64,000 bases of DNA from PALSA-505 sp963762615 (GTDB lineage: Bacteria; Actinomycetota; Actinomycetes; Streptosporangiales; Streptosporangiaceae). Position 1 is the first letter of the stretch. The number at the start of each line of letters is the position of its first letter. Below are positions 1 through 9,011 of the stretch, in pieces. Where the stretch lies: the NCBI GenBank assembly GCA_963762615.1, contig CAVXLG010000005.1, positions 1-64,000 of the forward strand. Reading direction: 5' to 3'. The notes below the pieces were generated by a model that was given only the letters and a program-made list of their open reading frames with translations, was not told where the DNA came from and searched no databases. The translations under genes and the position numbers were made by a program.

Positions 1-1451
1 GCGGCAGTTGTGATGACGAGGATCTTGCCGCGGAGCTTGCGCAGGTCATAGGCGGCCTGACGGATGGTGTGGGTCCGGCCTGGCCGGTCATCTGCTGGAC
101 CCGGGCGGCGAGGTCGGCCACGGTGAAGCCGCGGGGCGCCGGCGATCGGGCGAGCACCGCCGGCGAAGCGCAGGGCGGCCCGCATCCGGGGCTTGTTGCA
201 GGTCGATGCCGCCAACCCGGGTGGCCCCGATCCGGGCGGGCAGCGGGAGCTCATCGAGGGTGCCGTCGGGCAGGAAGCTGATGTCGGCGCAGTCGAGGGT
301 GGTGGCGAACACGCAGGCCATGCCGGCCAGCCGGTGATGATCTGGGGAAGTTGCCCAGGCCGCGGCGGCAGCGCAGCTCCCTGGTGTTGTGCACGGTGGC
401 CTCAAAACGCAGCACGTGCTCGCCTTTGGTGTAGGCCTTCATCTGCAGCAGCCCGAAGCGGACCCGGAACCAGCTGAGACCGTACTGAGGTTTCTCGATC
501 ACGATGTCTTGCCCGGGCGGCCCGGCCGCCCGGCCCTGGTGCGGCCGGTTACTTGAGCCCGAACACCGTCCGCAGCGCGGGGATGTCCAGCCGGGACCGG
601 GTCCGGTCCCGGGATTCCGGTCAACCAGGTCCTCCATCTGCCCGCGGACCGGAACAGCAGGTTACGGCTGTATTCGGCCTGGTAGATGGTGTAGCCGGAT
701 CAGGAACCCGCTGACCTGCTGCTCGGCAGTGTCCAGGCCGAAGCACAAGCACGCCGAGTGGATAATCCACCGCTCGCATACCTGGCCCAGGCGCCCTATA
801 GCCGCATCCTGCGAGCAAGGTGTCTGCGACCTGGGCCAGGCGCCGCGAATCCGCGAGACGAGTAAAGCAGTTGCCCTCCTTGGTGAACCCGGTCCCGGCC
901 GGCCTGCGCGGCGGGCAGGCAGCGTGCCTGAGTGCCCGTTGAGGATGACCTGCGCGGGGAACGGCGGGTGCCCGGACATCTTGATGACCAGGTACCCCCA
1001 GGCCCGGGTGTCCATGATGTGGAAGCTGTAGTGATTGACGAACGCCCGCTTCCTGGCCAGGTTCCGCAGCACCCCGGCCTCCGACCGGCTGACCTCCCCA
1101 TCGCTGGCCGGCGCCTTCGCCGCCAGGATCAAGAACACTCCCGGCCCCGACGGCGTGGGCGGCCAGGTACTCCTCGGCGATCAGGTGCTTGCGCTGCCCG
1201 GCGGCGCAGTAGATGACCGGGACGCCGTTCGCGGCCGCCCACGCCTTGACCCGGCGGGCGAACCGGCCCGCGAACCGGATCAGGTGCGCGTTGTCCAGCT
1301 GCCCGTCGGACCCGTCGTGCAGCCGCCGCCACCAGGCCCGGAACCCGCCCGGGTTATGCCCCATCGAGAAGTAGGCATTCAGCATGTCCGGTCGACCAGC
1401 TAGGCTGCCGGCCAGCGGATCGCCATACCGTTCACTGAAGTCATCGGCCAC
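1..1451 (-). pseudogene. Decayed actinobacterial hypothetical gene, multiple frameshifts, continues off the left edge
   Basis: Reading leftwards from an ATG at 1451, protein-like sequence jumps between frames. Frame one gives MADDFSERYGDP to about 1150. A second frame from about 1138 gives FLILAAKAPASDGEV and later VINGH-like sequence. A third, near 450-510, gives DIVIEKPQYGLSWF and KAYTKGEHVLRFEATVHNT. A fourth, at 90-330, gives ATTLDCADISFLPDGTLDELPLPARIG. At 1-70 the complement reads TIRQAAYDLRKLRGK, like a winged-helix end. The order and coding texture fit one original protein of roughly 500 residues. I do not recognise a named family and infer no function. At least four frame changes make this a relic rather than a live gene. 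Confidence 0.6.
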
Positions 1452-2197
1452 CCGCCGACCGTACGGATCGCAGCGCGCTAGTCAGCCGGACTGCCCCGAA
1501 GGGGCCACTCCTTCCGGGCGAAGTCCCGGACGGAGCGTAGATTCCTTACCGCTGCTACCTACACACCCTCCGTGTGACCAGGACCGAGAACAATCACCTA
1601 GTACGATGACTGCACCGGCCACCATCTGTTATCTTGACCAGCCACCTCGATTAACGACCGAAGGCGCTGCTCCTTGCGGACAGGGCTCGCGCCCGCCGCC
1701 TGCGATAGCTCGATCGGTAGCCGTGCCTCGCGGGTACCCGTGAACAAGCTGCTGGGGCGTCTACCTGCGGACAAACCAGCGAAAGCAAGCCTCGCACTCA
1801 TTCCCAAGCCGATAACGCGGGCTGGATACCCGTCACCCGCTCCCATGTGCAGGCCCAGGCAAAAGACGGTTTCCCGGCCCTGGACCCTGGCAGGTTCTGG
1901 CGCCTCCTTGACCTTCGCGCCATTAACGTGCCATTGACCTACGATATCAGCGACCCCGGGAGGTTGTCCTCATTGTGGCCGTCCCGTTATCGCTGAGCGT
2001 CGACATGGATTAATGGGACGGGTAATGGCTGCGCCTGCGCCGCGTGCCTCGTGTAGCTTAAATAGGCTTGACACAGCCATACCGCGTGTGCTTCGATGAG
2101 GGCGGTTTCTCCGAATGCCTTTGTCAATGTCTTGTCCATGCTTGGCGTGAATGGATCGTACCTGGGCCATGGCGGCAGCGCCAGATGAGGAGAGGCA
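1452..2197. other. Non-coding stretch between the decayed gene and a secreted-protein gene
   Basis: No reading frame here has convincing codon usage or a recognisable product. The only candidate signal is a TTGACA hexamer at 2068-2073, a possible -35 box for the gene starting at 2198. The -10 counterpart about 17-18 bases downstream (around 2091) is poor, so the promoter is tentative. Confidence 0.4.
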
Positions 2198-2662
2198 ATG
2201 TTCCGATTTTCCGCCCCGGCGAAGAGTCTGACGCTGTCACTGATCGCGACCGCGGTGGTCAGCGTCAGCGCGCTGGCGCTCGGGGCGACGCCCGCCCTCG
2301 CCACCACCGGCTCCCAGGCCAGCGCGCCTTCGTATCGTTGTCACTTCCTCGCGTTCGAGCCCCGGCTGTCCGCCGATGGTCATGAGATCACGGGGAAAGG
2401 CGCTTCGCTGTGCAGGGGCACCGGATGGCAAGACCAGAAGATTGTTGTGACCCTTGAGGAGCAACTTTTCCCCACCCTGTATGTGGTCAGGGCACAGGCT
2501 TCGACCGGCTACAGCTCGTCGCCACATCTGTCTCAGGCGGTTTCCTGGAACTGCAGAGGCACCGGCACGCACCTGTACACGATCGAGACGAGCTGGTACG
2601 GACAGAACGGGGCAGTGTACTCCTACAAGTTCCCGCCGGAGAGCGTCAGCATCACCTGCTGA
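2198..2662 (+). CDS. Small secreted cysteine-containing hypothetical protein
   Basis: This is a 154-residue protein. The start is supported by a GAGGAGAGG ribosome-binding site about 5-8 bases upstream. The N-terminus is a clear Sec signal: a charged FRFSAPAKS segment, a hydrophobic core and an Ala-rich cleavage region ending near ALATTG (about residue 36). The mature part is about 115 residues with four Cys (in YRCHF, LCRGT, WNCRG and the C-terminal ITC), consistent with one or two disulfides outside the cell. Many aromatic residues and alternating beta-like stretches suggest a small beta-sandwich. I recognise no family, and it stands alone with no obvious operon partner. Confidence 0.7.
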   Translation: MFRFSAPAKSLTLSLIATAVVSVSALALGATPALATTGSQASAPSYRCHFLAFEPRLSADGHEITGKGASLCRGTGWQDQKIVVTLEEQLFPTLYVVRAQASTGYSSSPHLSQAVSWNCRGTGTHLYTIETSWYGQNGAVYSYKFPPESVSITC

Positions 2663-3086
2663 CACGGGTTCGATCCTTCACCTGTACCGGGCACCCTAAC
2701 GGCGGCGGCCCTGCGCAGCGTCGAAGACGCTCGCCGGGGCACCTGGCCGGCAGCTGAGCAGCCACCACTCCCCCGCCACGAGCCCATCGAGCGGCCATGT
2801 CGTTAATGGTGCTTTAGTTGGGATCTGGGAACTCCACTTCCCCGTCGCCGTTCACGAGTCTTCGGGTCGCCCTATCCGCTTGCCCGGCCGAGTGTCTACC
2901 TGCCTGCATACCGCGACGGCTGGCAGTCCGCTCGGTCTGCGGCCGCCGGGAGCGCCCTGCGGCGGGTGCCATAGCCGCTCTCCCCCGCCGACCAGAGCGT
3001 GCGGGCAGAAGCCTCGCCGCGCGCGCATCCCGATGACCCGGAGCAGCTGCCGACGTCCGGTAGCCGAATTGAGTGCGTCACTTTGT
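2663..3086. other. Intergenic region, no gene supported
   Basis: This is the gap between the convergent secreted-protein gene (plus) and GNAT gene (minus). Open frames here have poor codon texture and no recognisable motifs. Confidence 0.4.
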
Positions 3087-3575
3087 TCAAAGCGCCCTGT
3101 ACATGATGTGGAGGCCTACGTATCCGTATGCGGGGTGACGAAACGCCTCCGGCACCGTGGCAAGGATCTGAAAGCCGAAGGAGCGCCACAACTGGATCGC
3201 CGGTGTATTGGTTTCGACGACCGCATTAAACTGCATCGCCCGGTAACCATCCGCGCGCGCCTGGTCCAGGACACGGCGGCACAGGGCCCGGCCTGCGCCC
3301 TCGCCGCGGCGCGCCGGATGAACAACAAAACCGGCGTTGGCCACGTGTGCCCCCGGGCCTGGGTGATTGGGATGAGTGTTCGCAGTCCCGATGACGCTTC
3401 CGTCGTCGTCCGCGGCGACAAGGGTGCGGCCCGGTGGCTCTCGCATCCACCCAGCCCGTGCCCGTGCTTCGGTTCTGGTGGAGTCCCACGTCAGGGTCTC
3501 GCCGGCGGTACCCACCTCTTTCAAGATCAACCAGATAGCGGGCCAGTCCTTCGTCTTCGCCTCACGTATCACCAT
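3087..3575 (-). CDS. GNAT-family N-acetyltransferase
   Basis: This 162-residue protein has typical single-domain GNAT length. It should transfer an acetyl group from acetyl-CoA to an amine; the acceptor is unknown. Seen: an N-terminal beta strand (VIREAKTKDWPAIWLILKEV), a central strand ending in NAGFVVHPARRGEGAGRALCRRVLDQA that matches motif A with the R/Q-x-x-G-x-G/A acetyl-CoA pyrophosphate loop (RRGEGAG), and motif B with NTPAIQLWRSFGFQILATVPEAF. The family's usual Asn and the aromatic residues near the C-terminus are present. It is monocistronic. The family call is firm; the substrate is not known. Confidence 0.9.
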   Translation of the reverse strand: MVIREAKTKDWPAIWLILKEVGTAGETLTWDSTRTEARARAGWMREPPGRTLVAADDDGSVIGTANTHPNHPGPGAHVANAGFVVHPARRGEGAGRALCRRVLDQARADGYRAMQFNAVVETNTPAIQLWRSFGFQILATVPEAFRHPAYGYVGLHIMYRAL

Positions 3576-3771
3576 CGAGCAAGCATTGCGCAGCGCATGC
3601 TCATCTGCCGCCGATCGGGCTCGTATGCCGTTGACTGCGCTCTGTCACTGGCCCGCTGCAGGTGGTGCAGGGCGCGAGACCGGTCTCTCGGCTGGCGTTG
3701 GTACTCGTGCGGAGGCTCGCGAACCGCGACAATGCAGGGGGTCCGTGCGCCACTTTTGGGAGGCCAGAATC

Positions 3772-4244
3772 ATGGCGGATGATGTGATTTTCGTCCGCCG
3801 GGGCGAGGAGCTCGTGTCCCTGGCGGTTGCGCCGTATGAGGCTGAGGCGGTTCTGCAGGAGTTGCTGGAGCACCACCCGCAGCTGCTTGCGCGGATATCG
3901 AGATGAGCCGCAGTGATCCGCGCCGGTTCCTTCCGGTCTGCCGGGAAGCACCGGTCGCAGACCAGCATGGCGCCGGGCAGTGGAGCCGGGATCATCTGTT
4001 CGTCGATCAGGATGCGATCCCGACCCTCGTTGAGGTTAAGCGGAGTTCCGGTAGCCGGATCCGCCATGAGGTCGTTGGGCAGATGCTCGACTATGCAGCG
4101 AACGGCACCCGGTACTGGGGAGACGGCGCGCTGGCACAGCTGTTCGAGCGAACCTGCGCCGACGCGGGACGGGATCCGGCAATCGTGCTGGAGGAGGCCG
4201 TCGGCCAGGATGCTGATGCGCCGCTGAGCAGGCCGGGAGCCTGA
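3772..4244 (+). pseudogene. PD-(D/E)XK nuclease-like gene split by a frameshift
   Basis: The first frame starts at ATG 3772 after a GGGAGG ribosome-binding site. It encodes 44 residues (MADDVIFVRRGEELVSLAVA...HHPQLLA) and stops at 3904-3906. A second frame from 3903 continues as SDPRRFLPV, HLFVDQDAIPTLVEVKRSS and VVGQMLDYAANGTRYW. From memory, homologues read straight through both halves. One missing base near 3890-3892 would restore LLA-x-DIEMSRSDPRRF. The D-(x)n-TLVEVKR segment is a PD-(D/E)XK signature (D, E-V-K), as in RecB/NucS-like nucleases. An ATGA overlap could still allow coupled translation of two pieces, but a frameshift is more likely. Confidence 0.6.
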
Positions 4245-4342
4245 TTCGAAGAAGGTGGACGTCATGGCGGGCGAAACCGGCCAAGTCGGAGACCAGAACG
4301 GGGCGCTGCGCGGTTCACGGAACTGTTGAGGCGACCAGGAAG

Positions 4343-4447
4343 ATGCCCCAGATGGGATTTCCGTTCATTGTCCTGGCGGTCAGCCGCGCGATAGCCAGGC
4401 GGCGGCCATTCCGGTGCCCGAACTGCGGGAAGCCGGTCACGGTCTAG
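4343..4447 (+). CDS. Possible 34-residue zinc-ribbon-like mini-protein
   Basis: ATG at 4343 opens a short frame with hydrophobic MGFPFIVLAV, a basic stretch ARRRPFR, then CPNCGKPVTV and stop. The CPxCG knuckle is half of a typical zinc ribbon. It could be a small membrane-tethered peptide or the tail of a lost gene. The upstream GACCAGGAAG is a weak ribosome-binding site. There is no family assignment, and this may be chance. Confidence 0.25.
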   Translation: MPQMGFPFIVLAVSRAIARRRPFRCPNCGKPVTV

Positions 4448-4599
4448 CACATCACGTGCATCCTTGGCCGCCAGACGGGCGGACGCCGGGTCGTCCGGGT
4501 TAATCGGTCGTTCGGTATGACCAGCGCCGTCGTGTCCGGAGTCGCCGGCCATCGTATGGACTGGTCCGGAGGCGTTGCTGCTTGTGCTGCTGCTCGGCG

Positions 4600-4832
4600 T
4601 TCGAGGCCGCAAGCGCAGCCACCAGCCGGGAACCTGCTTGCGGCAGGCCTCGCACTCAGCACCCGAGGCACTCGGTCAGTAGCCGCTCCTCGTACAGGCG
4701 GACAAACGCGATGCACCAGGCCAAGAACGCGGCCGCGTAGATCAGCAGCACCGGGCGGCTGAGCAGCAACGCCTGCCCGGCGATGACCGTGATCACTCCC
4801 AGGTACCGGGGATTGCGCACATGTCCGTTAAT
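4600..4832 (-). pseudogene. Remnant of an isoprenylcysteine-carboxyl-methyltransferase-like membrane protein
   Basis: On the minus strand from 4832 the frame reads GHVRNPRYLGVITVIAG, then a hydrophobic segment (LLLSRPVLLIYAAAFLAWC) and FVRLYEERLLTE before a stop at 4656-4658. In a shifted frame the family's tail follows: CRKQVPGWWLRLRP. The G-H-x-R-N-P-x-Y-L-G motif and the Y-E-E/Y-R-x-x-V-P-x-W tail are hallmarks of the ICMT/PEMT-like methyltransferase family. The N-terminal membrane half is absent, with a stop immediately upstream at 4833-4835, and a frameshift lies near 4650. This is a dead fragment. Confidence 0.55.
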
Positions 4833-5164
4833 TCAGGGTGGCCCGTGCGCTGCGCTCGCGCGCACTTCCGCCGATCGGCGCGGATGTCGGGTCATCGCGG
4901 CGGCCTTGTCGAGCCGCGCGAGAATGGGTTATCTGTGCCCCGGGCGTGGCATTGCGCCGGGGTATCACTCCGCGGGGCGGCTGCGTAAGGCTGGTGGCTG
5001 TCTTAGCGGGCTCGTGTGGGGTGGCCGGTGGGCCGGTGAGGGGCGGTCGATGACCCTGGAGCCGGGCGGGCTGTCATGCTTGCTGGTGGCAGGTACGCGC
5101 GGGCTAGGGCAGGCGCGCTGACCTGGGGGTGTGACACGGCGGCGGCTGGCGGGCAACTAGAAGT
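4833..5164. other. Intergenic region upstream of the ECF sigma gene
   Basis: No supported gene. It should contain the promoter of the sigma factor at 5165, but no consensus -35/-10 pair is evident. Confidence 0.35.
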
Positions 5165-5767
5165 GTGAGCGAGAGGACCCTACGGTCACTTCGCCGCCCG
5201 CTGGCGTCCCGGGGGCCGGTGGGCGGTAATGCGGCCGCGGAGTTTGAGCGTCTGTACCGGGCGAACGTGGGGGCCGTGACGGCGTTCTTCGCGCGGCGCA
5301 GCGCCGATCCGCAGACGGTTGCCGATCTCACCGCGGACACGTTTGTCCAGGTGCTCGTGTCCTTTAGCGGGTTCGATCCGGGTAAGGGCAGCACGCGGGC
5401 GTGGGTGTTCGGCATCGCCCGGCGGGTGTATGCGGCGCACTGTGCGGCGCAGAGCCGGCACCGGGACAAGGTGCTGCGGCTGGCGGGCCGCCGGGAATTG
5501 GACGCAGATCAGGTTGAGGAAATGGTGGACCGGATTGACGCCGAGCGGGCCGGCCGCAGGCTGGTCACCGAGTTGACCATACTGCCGGTGATGGACCGGG
5601 CGGTGGTCGAGCTGGTGGACATTGCGGGGTTGCGGCCGAGGGAGGCGGCGGCCGTGCTGGGGGTGGCGCCGGGGGCGGTGCGGATGCGGCTGATGCGGGC
5701 GCGGGCGCGGCTGCGGAAGGCCGCCGGCGGCACGGCAGCGGGGACCGGAGGCAATGGCGATGACTAG
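5165..5767 (+). CDS. ECF-type RNA polymerase sigma-70 factor
   Basis: This 200-residue protein starts at GTG. Region 2 lies roughly at residues 25-95 (AAAEFERLYRANVGAVTAFFARR, DLTADTFVQVLVSFSGFDPGKG, RAWVFGIARRVYAAH). Region 4 lies at about 135-190 (LPVMDRAVVELVDIAGLRPREAAAVLGVAPGAVRMRLMRARARLRK), a clear helix-turn-helix for -35 recognition. It should direct core RNA polymerase to a small set of stress or envelope promoters. The next gene overlaps it by 14 bases and encodes a membrane-anchored protein, the usual layout for a sigma/anti-sigma pair. The short poorly conserved N-terminal stretch suggests the true start could be slightly downstream. Confidence 0.88.
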   Translation: MSERTLRSLRRPLASRGPVGGNAAAEFERLYRANVGAVTAFFARRSADPQTVADLTADTFVQVLVSFSGFDPGKGSTRAWVFGIARRVYAAHCAAQSRHRDKVLRLAGRRELDADQVEEMVDRIDAERAGRRLVTELTILPVMDRAVVELVDIAGLRPREAAAVLGVAPGAVRMRLMRARARLRKAAGGTAAGTGGNGDD

Positions 5768-6374
5768 GTTCGAGGACCAGCTATTTACCGATCTGATGCG
5801 GGAATACGGGCCGGCGCTGCAGCGCATCGAGCGGCCCGCGGCCGCACGCCGGCGGATCGTGTCCCGCCCGGCGTGGCTGGCGGCCGGTGCGGCCGCGGTG
5901 CTGGCCGTGGCGGCCGCGGCCGCGCTGGCGGTGACCACGCTGGGGTCGTCCGGCCGCGCGGCCGGTCATCAGGCTGCCGTGCGGCTGACCGCCTGGACGG
6001 TCACCAAGCAGGCCGACGGCACCATTGATGTCACCGTCCGCGAATGGCGCGATCCAGCCGGGCTGCAGGCCACGCTCCGTGCCGACGGCCTGCCGGTCAG
6101 CGTCACCCCGCCGCCGAATCCGTCCTGCCGGCCCTACCGCGCCAGCCCGGGCCTGCTGGGTACGATCGCCCGTTTCCAGACGCCCGCCCAAAGGCGCGAC
6201 AGTCACATTGTCCTCGTCATCCATCCGTCGGCTCTTCCTGGCGGCGCGGGCCTGTCTATCTCGATCGCGCAAGCGATGCAACCGCCGCCATCCGGGATGA
6301 ACCGCGTTCCGCGGGCAGTCCCGCCGGTACCGGTCGGCCTGGTGCATGCCAGCCGGCAATGCACCGGCGGCTGA
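5754..6374 (+). CDS. Membrane-anchored protein, putative anti-sigma partner
   Basis: This 206-residue protein starts at ATG 5754, behind GGAGG and inside the end of the sigma gene (14-base overlap, translational coupling). Residues 1-35 are cytoplasmic and polar, with a basic run (RPAAARRRIVSRP). One transmembrane helix follows at about 40-62 (WLAAGAAAVLAVAAAAALAVTTLG), and the remaining 140 residues would be outside, with two Cys (PSCRPY, RQCTGG). No zinc-binding HxxxCxxC anti-sigma motif is visible, so assignment as an anti-sigma factor rests on gene order and topology only. The extracytoplasmic part could sense the signal. Confidence 0.6.
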   Translation: MAMTRFEDQLFTDLMREYGPALQRIERPAAARRRIVSRPAWLAAGAAAVLAVAAAAALAVTTLGSSGRAAGHQAAVRLTAWTVTKQADGTIDVTVREWRDPAGLQATLRADGLPVSVTPPPNPSCRPYRASPGLLGTIARFQTPAQRRDSHIVLVIHPSALPGGAGLSISIAQAMQPPPSGMNRVPRAVPPVPVGLVHASRQCTGG

Positions 6375-6707
6375 GCCGGCAGCCGGTGACCGGGTAACCG
6401 TGCCGACCTGGCTGAAGGTCAGCACGCCAACCCAGGCGCCCAGGTCCAGCAGGGATGAAGACCACCCCCAGGACGGACCGATGAGAAGGAGCACCGACGT
6501 GAACGATGACGCCAGGATCACCCGGCGGCAGGGGTGGCGGGAAGGCGGCCCCGCGGCCGATCACCCGACCGGTCGCACGGAGGCCGCGACGCGGTGCGCC
6601 GCCGGCGGCCGCGCAGTCCTGGACCGCGGCCGCTCGCAGGCGGCCGCCGACACCGTCCGGCACCGCGGCAGCCATGCCCGGACGATCTTCCGGTTTCTGG
6701 CGGGCCG

Positions 6708-8213
6708 GTGACGCTGGCTCTGATCGTCTACGGCCTGGGTACCGCGATACCCGCGGGGGCCGCTGCCGGTGCGCCCGCGGCCGCGGCGCCGTTCGTGTAC
6801 GTCGCCAACCACGGCAGCAACGATGTCTCCCAGTTCGCCGCGCCGCGCTCCATCTCCGGGGCGCTCCAGCCGCTTACGCCGGCGACCGTGGCCACCGGAA
6901 GCTACCCGGATGCGGTGGCGGTCACCCCGGACGGCAGCAGCACCTACGTCGCCAACGCCAACGACGACACGGTCTCGCAGTACAGCATCGACCCGGCCAC
7001 CGGGAAACTCGCCCCCAAGTCCCCGGCGACCGTGCCCACCGGACGCGCCCCGATCGCGATGACGGTCAGCCCGGACGGCACCAGCGCCTACGCCGCCAAC
7101 GCTTCCGGCAACACCGTCTCGCAGTACACCATCAACCCCGCCACCGGGAAGCTCACCCCCATGTCACCGGCGACCGTGCCCGCCGGACGCGAACCAGCCG
7201 CGATCGCAGTCACCCCCGACGGCACCAGCGCCTACGTCGTTAATGACAACGGCAACACGATCGGGCAGTACAGCATCGGCCCCGGCACCGGGAAGCTCAC
7301 CCCCAAGTCCCCGGCGGCCGTGCCCGCCGGACGCGCCCCGATCGCGATCGCGGTCAGCCCGGACGGCACCAGCGCCTACGTGACCGAGCCCATCGAGGGC
7401 ACCGTCTTGCAGTACAGCATCGGCCCCATGACCGGGCAGCTCACCCCCAAGTCACCGGCCACCGTGCCCGCCGGGCACGGCGCTACCGCCGTGGCGGTCA
7501 CCCCCAACGGCAAGAGCGCCTACGTCGTCAACGCCTGTGGCGCGAGACCGTGCCGGCGCCGCGGCGGCGAGGGCACGGTCTCGCAGTACCGCATCGACCC
7601 CGTGACCGGGACGCTCAGCCCCATGTCGCCAGCTACCGTGCCCGCCGGGCACCTCGTCCAGGCGGTGGTGATCGCCCCGGACGGCAAGAGCGCCTACGTC
7701 CCCAGCGAAACCCTCAACAAGGTCTGGCAGTACAGCATCGACCCCGCCACCGGGAAGCTCACCCCCAAGTCACCGGCGGCCGTGCCCGCCGGAACCGGCT
7801 CGGAAGCGCTGGCAGTCACCCCCGACGCCGACGGATCGGTGAAGGTCACCGCGCCGGCCTCCGCCGCCACCGGCTCTGATCTGACCTACACGATCAAGAT
7901 CACTGACGCCGGGCCCTCGGCCGCCTGGCGGGTGACGCTCACCGACCGGCTGCCTTACGCAACCAGATTCCTGAAGGCCTCGGCCACCGGCGGGCGCTGC
8001 TCCGGGGGCAGGGCCGGGACCCCCGGCGCAACGGTAACCTGCCATCTGAGCACGATCAACAGCGGAAGCTCCCGCACCGCACGCATCCAGGTCAAGATCA
8101 CCTCCACGTCCAGCCAGCGCGTGATCACCGACGCAGCGAAGACCAGCAGCGTCACGCCCGATCCGCGCAGGAGCAACAACACCGCCACCGCCCACACCAA
8201 GATCACGAAGTAG
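6708..8213 (+). CDS. Secreted beta-propeller (YVTN-type) protein with a C-terminal DUF11-like domain
   Basis: From GTG 6708 the protein has about 501 residues: a hydrophobic export segment (TLALIVYGLGTAIPAGAAAGAP), then eight or so repeats of about 43 residues built around FVYVANHGSNDVSQF, AVTPDGSSTYVAN, QYSIDPATGKLTPKSPATVPAG, typical of YVTN/lactonase-like propellers. The C-terminal 115 residues (VKVTAPASAATGSDLTYTIKITDAGPSAAWRVTLTDRLP...TDAAKTSSVTPDPRRSNNTATA) match the DUF11 surface-repeat fold. The start is uncertain. An upstream in-frame ATG at 6534 adds low-quality sequence, while an ORF from ATG 6481 in another frame carries a basic stretch (RHRGSHARTIFRF) that would complete a signal peptide if a base were lost near 6705. 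It lies downstream of the sigma/anti-sigma pair, so it may be part of that regulon. Confidence 0.75.
   Translation: MTLALIVYGLGTAIPAGAAAGAPAAAAPFVYVANHGSNDVSQFAAPRSISGALQPLTPATVATGSYPDAVAVTPDGSSTYVANANDDTVSQYSIDPATGKLAPKSPATVPTGRAPIAMTVSPDGTSAYAANASGNTVSQYTINPATGKLTPMSPATVPAGREPAAIAVTPDGTSAYVVNDNGNTIGQYSIGPGTGKLTPKSPAAVPAGRAPIAIAVSPDGTSAYVTEPIEGTVLQYSIGPMTGQLTPKSPATVPAGHGATAVAVTPNGKSAYVVNACGARPCRRRGGEGTVSQYRIDPVTGTLSPMSPATVPAGHLVQAVVIAPDGKSAYVPSETLNKVWQYSIDPATGKLTPKSPAAVPAGTGSEALAVTPDADGSVKVTAPASAATGSDLTYTIKITDAGPSAAWRVTLTDRLPYATRFLKASATGGRCSGGRAGTPGATVTCHLSTINSGSSRTARIQVKITSTSSQRVITDAAKTSSVTPDPRRSNNTATAHTKITK
6783..7830 (+). repeat. Internal tandem repeats encoding the propeller blades
   Basis: Units of roughly 120-130 bases recur with near-identical DNA, such as variants of ACCGGGAAGCTCACCCCCAA at about 7000, 7140, 7290 and 7755. 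Each unit encodes one blade. The high nucleotide identity suggests recent internal duplication or gene conversion. Confidence 0.7.
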
Positions 8214-8407
8214 TGGCAACACACCGCGTAAGCGGGGGTCGCCGGTGGCGCGATCTGCAGACATCGACGGCATCGCCCACGGCCAACGTAAGAGTGCAGC
8301 TGACACCAGAATCTCTTGAAACTGATCCCAGCGACCGGCGGGAAGGCTGGACTCCGTCCGCACCCAGGCTGACCCCCGTGGATGCGATCCATGCCAAAGT
8401 GAGGACC

Positions 8408-8814
8408 ATGACGCTGGACGAGGCGCTGCGCATCACCACAAAGGCCACCGAACTCGCCGGCGCGCGGTGTCAGCCTCGCTGTCGCGGTTGTCGATTCGGG
8501 CGGTCACCTGGTGACGCTGCACCGGATGGATGGCGTGCCGTTCATCGCGGCTGAGGTCGCGTGGGGCAAGGCGTGGACCGCCGCCGCCTGGGGGAACCTC
8601 CAAGGAGCAGGGCGCCAAGGCTGCTCGGCTTCCGCAGTTCGCCACCGCGATCACCGTGGCCAGTGGCGGCCGGTACACGCCCCAGGCCGGGGGCATACCC
8701 GTCCGGCGCGACGGGTCGGTGATCGGCGCGGCCGGGGCCAGCGGCCTGGCCAGCGGCGAGGTTGATCAGGAAATCCTGCAGCAGGCTGTGGCGGACGCGC
8801 TCGCCGCCGGGTAG
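8408..8814 (+). pseudogene. GlcG/HbpS-like (DUF336) gene broken by two frameshifts
   Basis: Three consecutive frames together make one protein. ATG 8408 gives MTLDEALRITTKATELAGA. From about 8465, frame two gives GVSLAVAVVDSGGHLVTLHRMDG and FIAAEVAWGKAWTAAAWGN. From about 8600, frame three gives SKEQGAKAARLPQFATAITVASGG and GGIPVRRDGSVIGAAGASGLASGEVDQEILQQA to the stop at 8814. The VVDSGGHLVTLHRMDG and GGIPV motifs are characteristic of the GlcG/HbpS family (haem-binding or accessory proteins of small-molecule catabolism). Two independent single-base shifts in a short conserved gene mean it is not functional as read. Confidence 0.7.
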
Positions 8815-9011
8815 CAGCCGCGGCTGACCGCGCATGCTGACTGCTGCCAGCACTGCCGCCAACGCGGCAGACAGTGATCGACACCCGAAGACATTCATGG
8901 AATCGAAGCCGAGGTCACCGCCCCTGATGGACGATTCTGGACAACCTGCCCGTGCCTACGGGTAAGAAGGTCGTGCCCGCGAGGCGCGTGCATTCTGCTT
9001 GAATCACTGGC

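Noticed and set aside
2650..2690. GGTTCGATCC, resembling a tRNA T-loop
   Set aside because: No matching acceptor, D or anticodon stems flank it, and the element overlaps the end of a supported coding region.
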